Source of the DNA: Limimaricola hongkongensis DSM 17492
GTDB lineage: Bacteria; Pseudomonadota; Alphaproteobacteria; Rhodobacterales; Rhodobacteraceae
Assembly: GCF_000600975.2 (NCBI RefSeq)
Contig: NZ_KK088648.1
Span: 124,001 to 188,000 of the forward strand
Length of the DNA stretch: 64,000 nucleotides
Direction of reading: 5' to 3'
In this document: positions 60,652 through 64,000 of the stretch, in pieces
How positions within the stretch are numbered: the stretch's first letter is position 1
Layout of the letters: each line of letters starts with the position of its first letter
Program-made: the position numbers and the translations under genes
Notes under the pieces: generated by a model
Told to the model about the DNA's origin: nothing
The model's database searches: none
What the model saw: only the letters and a program-made list of their open reading frames with translations

Positions 60652-61803
60652 TCAGGCGATGCCGAACTTCAAAAGCTTGATCGCCGCGAAATCGCTCACC
60701 GCGCCGCCGACCCGCTTGGTCGCGTAGAACAGCACATGCGGCTTGGCCGAGAACGGATCGCGCAGCACCCGCAGGTCGGGCCGCTCGGCGATGGTGTAGC
60801 CCGCCTCGAAATTGCCGAAGGCCAGCGCGCAGGCGTCATTCGCGATGTCGGGCATGTCCTCGGCGATCAGCACCGGGTAGCCCAGGAGCCGCGCGGGTTC
60901 CCCCGCCGACAGCCCGTCGGTCCACAGGAACCGGCCATCGGCGTCCTTGAGCTTGCGCAGGGCACCGGCGGTGCGCGAATTCATCACGAAGCGCGCGCCC
61001 GCGCGGTATGGCGCGCCGAGGCTGTAGACGAGGTCGATCACCGCGTCGGCGGGGTTGGTGGCGTCGAAATCGCCCGCCGTGCCGGTGGCGACATAGCCCA
61101 GATTGCCCCAGCTCCAGCCATCATCGTCGATGCTGGGATAGTCGAGAATGCCGCGCGGCTTGTCCACGCCGTCGCCCGACACGAAGGCCGCGGCCTCCGA
61201 GCGCGCGAAGGTGTCGGCGATGCGCCCCGCGAGCCAGCCCTCGATGTCGAAAGCGCTGTCGTCCAAGAGCCGCTGCGACGCCTTGGGCAGCGCCGACAGC
61301 TCGTGCAGCGGGATGGTGATGCGGTCGATCTGCGGCGTCCCGGTCTCGGTGCGCGCCGCCGTTTCCCCGGCCCAGCCGGCACCCGGCTCGGCATGGTCGA
61401 TCAGCACGTCATACGACCCCGCATCCACCGCGACGACGCAGGCCACGGCCCGCAACGAGGCGGTCGCGCCCAGCACGCCGCGCACCCGGTCGGCGGTCTG
61501 CGGATCGACCAGGTAGCCGCCATCGGCGGCGACGGTCGTGCTCATCGCCTTGCCTTCGAGCCCGAGACCGCGCAGCCCGTCATCCTCGCCGGTGCGCAGA
61601 TAGGCGCCGAAGGCGGCGCGGTGCGGCTGGCCTTCGGCCTTGGCCTCGAGAGCGGGGCGCGCGGCAAGCGCGGTCTTGCGGTCCAGTCTGGTCATCCGGT
61701 CGTCCTGTGCCTTGAGTGTCGTTCGCATCTCGGCCGAAAAGCGGCCCAGCTCCTCCATCAGCCCGCCGATCTCGCGGCCGAGCCCGTCATCATCGTCACG
61801 CAT
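60652..61803 (-). CDS. GTA major capsid protein (g5, HK97 fold)
   Basis: A 383-residue HK97-type capsid protein. The N-terminal part (1 to about 85) is a helical scaffold (LGREIGGLMEELGRFSAEMR) expected to be cut by the g4 protease. The mature part begins near SFGAYLRTGE-like AAFGAYLRTGEDDG and contains VDPQTADRVRGVLGATASLR and PLHELSALPKASQRLLDDS. 63 bases lie before g6. ATG 61803 overlaps g4 by 8 bases. Confidence 0.93.
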   Translation of the reverse strand: MRDDDDGLGREIGGLMEELGRFSAEMRTTLKAQDDRMTRLDRKTALAARPALEAKAEGQPHRAAFGAYLRTGEDDGLRGLGLEGKAMSTTVAADGGYLVDPQTADRVRGVLGATASLRAVACVVAVDAGSYDVLIDHAEPGAGWAGETAARTETGTPQIDRITIPLHELSALPKASQRLLDDSAFDIEGWLAGRIADTFARSEAAAFVSGDGVDKPRGILDYPSIDDDGWSWGNLGYVATGTAGDFDATNPADAVIDLVYSLGAPYRAGARFVMNSRTAGALRKLKDADGRFLWTDGLSAGEPARLLGYPVLIAEDMPDIANDACALAFGNFEAGYTIAERPDLRVLRDPFSAKPHVLFYATKRVGGAVSDFAAIKLLKFGIA

Positions 61804-62344
61804 CGCGTTCCCCCTCTTTTCCCCTGAGCGCCGCGCGCGCGGCGCGGATCTTCGCGGCAAGCGCGCCGTCATGTTTCGCGCCCACCCGCGCCTCGCGCAG
61901 CATCGGGAAGGTCACGAGCGACACCTCCCAAAGCTCCAGCTCGGTCAGCCTGCGATGCGCGCCGTCCTTGCGGGCGCGCCGCGTGCGGTAGCCGATCGAC
62001 AGCCCGTCGATCGCCCCCGCCGCCACCAGCGCCGCCGCCTCGCGGCCCTGCGCCACCTCCGTGAGCATCCGGCCCCTGACCCAAAGCCCGGTGGCGTCCT
62101 CGCGCACCTCGTCCCAGACGCCGATCGGGCGCGAAGGGTCGTGCTGCCACAGCATCCGCACCCGGCCGCCACAGCCCTCCAGGCGTTTGAGCGAGGCGGC
62201 ATAGGCCCCCGGCTCGACCACGTCGCCGCCCTGATCGGGCTTGCCGAAGACCGAGGCATAGCCGGAAATCTCCGCCCCCTCGCCGATCTCCAGCGGCCCG
62301 GCGCCCGCCGTGCCGCCTGCGCAGAACTTGCGTTCCAGCTCCAT
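61796..62344 (-). CDS. GTA prohead protease (g4)
   Basis: A 182-residue HK97-type serine protease of family S78/U35. EISGYASVFGKPDQGGDVV and WQHDPSRPIGVWDEVREDA with the catalytic His, and AIDGLSIGYRTRRARKDG with the Ser, are visible. It trims the capsid protein scaffold. ATG 62344 is preferred: AGGGAGG is 5 bases upstream, while the ATG at 62347 leaves 2. Confidence 0.93.
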   Translation of the reverse strand: MELERKFCAGGTAGAGPLEIGEGAEISGYASVFGKPDQGGDVVEPGAYAASLKRLEGCGGRVRMLWQHDPSRPIGVWDEVREDATGLWVRGRMLTEVAQGREAAALVAAGAIDGLSIGYRTRRARKDGAHRRLTELELWEVSLVTFPMLREARVGAKHDGALAAKIRAARAALRGKEGERDA

Positions 62345-62355
62345 CATTTCCTCCC

Positions 62356-62571
62356 TCAAAGACCCACGATGCCCTGCGCCGCCTGCGCGCCGATGGCGGC
62401 GACCACGCCGTAGACGGCGAGCCAGAGCCGGCGCTCCAGCCGTTCCATCACCGCCTCGATCCGCTCCAGCGTCGCGGCAACCTGCGCGAACTGAAGCGCC
62501 ACGAGCCGCTCATGCGCCTCGATCCGCATCCCCGGCGCGCAGGCGAAGTGGTGGTCGCGCAGATCATCCAT
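62356..62571 (-). CDS. GTA head formation protein (g3.5)
   Basis: A 71-residue protein (starts MDDLRDHHFACAPGMRIEAH) with a helical middle (FAQVAATLERIEAVMERLERR) and a hydrophobic C-terminal helix (LWLAVYGVVAAIGAQAAQG). It matches the small GTA gene between portal and protease (I recall the name of the rcc01685 family). ATG 62571 overlaps the portal stop by 8 bases. Function within the head unclear. Confidence 0.82.
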   Translation of the reverse strand: MDDLRDHHFACAPGMRIEAHERLVALQFAQVAATLERIEAVMERLERRLWLAVYGVVAAIGAQAAQGIVGL

Positions 62572-63737
62572 CCGAGCCGACCTCGCGCGCGGGCAGGCCC
62601 AGCAGCGCGCGTTTCTCCGCATCCGTCAGGAACAGCGCCTCCGAGACCCGCCGCCACTGGCCGTCACGCTCGGCGGCCAAGGCGGGCACCTGGTCGAGAT
62701 CGACGCGCAGATCGAACCGCTCGCCGCCGAAATCCGACAGCCATTCGGCCAGCGCCCCCGCCACGCGCGCCATCAGCGGCAGCACGGTCAGGCGGTAGAA
62801 GGCGCGGTTGGCCTCCTGGTAATTGGCGTAGGTCGCATCGCCCGGTATCCCGAGGATCATCGGCGGCACCCCGAAGGCCACCGCGATCTCGCGCGCCGCC
62901 GCTTCCTTGGTCTTCTGAAACTCCATGTCCGACGGGCTGAACCCCATCGGCTTCCAGTCTAGCCCGCCTTCGAGCAGCATCGGGCGTCCGGCATTGCGCG
63001 CGCCCTGGTGCTGGCTCTCCATCTCCTCGACCAGACGGTCGTATTGATCCGGCGTCAGCCCGGCCTGACCGTCGGCGCCGCGATAGACGATGGCGCCCGA
63101 CGGGCGCGCGGCGTTGTCCAACAGCGCCTTGGACCAGGCCGAGGCGGCGTTGTGCACGTCGATCGCCGTCGCCGCCGCCGACAGCGGCGAGAGGCCGTAA
63201 TGATCGTCCTGCGGGTGAAAGCTCTTGATGTGGCAGATGGGCGAGACGCCGTCTTCGACCGCGAAGCGGTGCTTGCGCCCGCCCACGGTGTATTCATAAC
63301 CCACCGGCCAGCCATCGGCGCCGGGCACCAGCGATACCCGGTCCGAGCGCAGAACATGCAGCTCGAACGGCAGCGCGTCGGTGCCGACCGCCTCGACATA
63401 GCCGTTGCCGGTGAGCAGGATCTGCCCGACCAGCGCCTCGATCAGCTCGGCCCGGCCCTGACCGGGATTGGGCCGCGCCAGAAGCGCCAGCGCCGGGTGG
63501 TCGTCATAACGGCGGCCCCGGTCCTGCAACATCAACGGCAGCGCCGCCGCCGCCTCGGAAATCAGCCGCACCGCGCGAAACCCCGACCGGGTTGCCGACG
63601 AACCCCGCCCGGGTCAGCGACACCGTGTCCCGCGCGCTCCACGCCGGTCGCCCCGCGCCGGGCCAGGCAAGGCACCGCCCCGCCGCCGAAGCCTTGGCCT
63701 CCGGCGCCCCCTTGTCGCGCTTGAAGAACTCGAACAT
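62564..63737 (-). CDS. GTA portal protein (g3), frame disrupted by one apparent extra base
   Basis: A phage portal protein of HK97 type, about 390 residues when joined. The first part (MFEFFKRDKGAPEAKASAA, PAWSARDTVSLTRAGFVGNP) runs from ATG 63737. The rest (VRLISEAAAALPLMLQDRG, DDHPALALLARPNPGQGRAELI, PPMILGIPGDATYANYQEAN) is in another frame. The change sits at the C run 63581-63584 (G run on the coding strand). Removing one base gives the normal GFRAVRLISEAAAAL. Portal is the DNA-packaging channel, so a true frameshift would stop GTA particle formation. Confidence 0.88.
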
Positions 63738-64000
63738 TGCCGCCCCCCGCTGGTCGCCCTCTCGTCTTGGGCAGGAGAATGGCAGGGCGCGGTTGGGAAA
63801 TCGGGAACGGGGCGTGCGGTGGTCCGGGGGGCGCGCAACACCCCCTGTGCGCGGGGGCGCGCGACATCCCCTGTGCGCGGGGGCGCGCGACATCCCCTGT
63901 GCGCGGGGGCGCGCAACACCCCGGTTCGGAGGGGGCTGCCGCCCCCGCCGCGTGCCGCGGCCCCCCGCGCGTATTTGGAGAATGGTGAACCGGGGATCAG
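63738..64000. other. Gene-free end of the window upstream of the portal gene
   Basis: 263 bases with the tandem repeat. No part of a terminase large-subunit C-terminus is recognisable on the minus strand. Minus-strand frames here are just translations of the repeats. The last 30 bases (GTATTTGGAGAATGG) look like ordinary intergenic DNA of this genome. Confidence 0.6.
63831..63934. repeat. Four-unit 26-base tandem repeat upstream of the GTA portal
   Basis: Units begin at 63831, 63857, 63883 and 63909. The second and third are identical (GCGCGCGACATCCCCTGTGCGC then GGGG), the first differs at two bases and the last is degenerate after ACACCCC. It lies in a gene-free stretch from 63738 to the window end where the terminase gene might be expected. 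Confidence 0.85.

Larger units (their letters stand above)
51429..63737 (-). mobile_element. Gene transfer agent structural cluster (g3 to g15)
   Basis: Fifteen genes on one strand in the order portal, small head-formation protein, prohead protease, capsid, connector, head closure, tail completion, major tail, two small tail-assembly genes, tape measure, distal tail, hub, peptidase, host-interaction protein and one trailing small gene. This is the order of the Rhodobacter capsulatus GTA cluster. The very short tape measure protein (212 residues) fits the small tail of GTA particles. No integrase, repressor, replication or lysis gene lies within. GTAs package random host DNA and pass it to relatives. 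Terminase genes g1 and g2 would be beyond the window end. Several start/stop overlaps indicate one operon. Confidence 0.88.

Noticed and set aside
51429-63737. Ordinary prophage
   Set aside because: No integrase, repressor, replication or lysis gene and no att sites seen. Gene order and small tail fit a GTA better. The part beyond the window is not known.

Overview
The window reads as chromosomal DNA of a high-GC alphaproteobacterium, most probably a member of Rhodobacterales (Rhodobacteraceae/Paracoccaceae). The grounds are very high GC at third codon positions, a lipoyl-domain E1-beta pyruvate dehydrogenase, a DksA with a single zinc-finger cysteine, the two-domain dCTP deaminase, and a gene transfer agent (GTA) structural cluster next to cysE. 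No plasmid, integrase, transposase, rRNA or CRISPR array was seen.

Layout. 0-11 kb: ihfA, a MerR regulator, tRNA-Pro(GGG) and a dCTP deaminase on the plus strand, then a minus-strand block with scpAB, nagZ, a SPOR protein, argS, a cation/proton antiporter and dgt. 11-20 kb: an A-type Fe-S carrier, a class A PBP, xth, small secreted or membrane proteins, an FAD monooxygenase, dksA, an M48 protease, and a PIN protein coupled to an RNA methyltransferase. 20-29 kb: Entner-Doudoroff genes edd and eda, glnE, an RDD protein and bpt. 29-36 kb: phoX with a candidate Pho box, a YihY/BrkB protein, ilvI-ilvH behind a leader-peptide attenuator, and a nucleoside hydrolase. 36-50 kb: selO, an HWE/HisKA_2-type kinase, two cyclophilins, pgk, an SDR, class I aldolase, ftsB, pdhABC and a PQQ dehydrogenase. 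50-64 kb: cysE and a minus-strand GTA cluster running from portal (g3) to the host-interaction protein (g15), plus one small trailing gene. The terminase genes are not in the window.

How the genes work together. edd, eda, fba, pgk and pdhABC cover much of central carbon flow from 6-phosphogluconate and hexose phosphates to acetyl-CoA. edd and fba share a GCGCTAAC-type operator core that fits a LacI-family central-carbon regulator such as CceR. ilvIH carries textbook translation-coupled attenuation. The GTA genes overlap by a few bases almost throughout and should be made as one operon.

Three genes (MerR, RDD protein, GTA portal) are each broken by one apparent extra base in a C/G run. Removing that base restores the expected protein in all three. 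This may be homopolymer sequencing error rather than biology. The most unusual structures are a 24-bp in-frame minisatellite at the start of the GTA peptidase gene, a 25-bp-spaced repeat array upstream of argS, a 26-bp tandem repeat upstream of the GTA portal, and two abutting perfect 22-bp palindromes between ilvI and ilvH. I found no clearly new multi-gene system.
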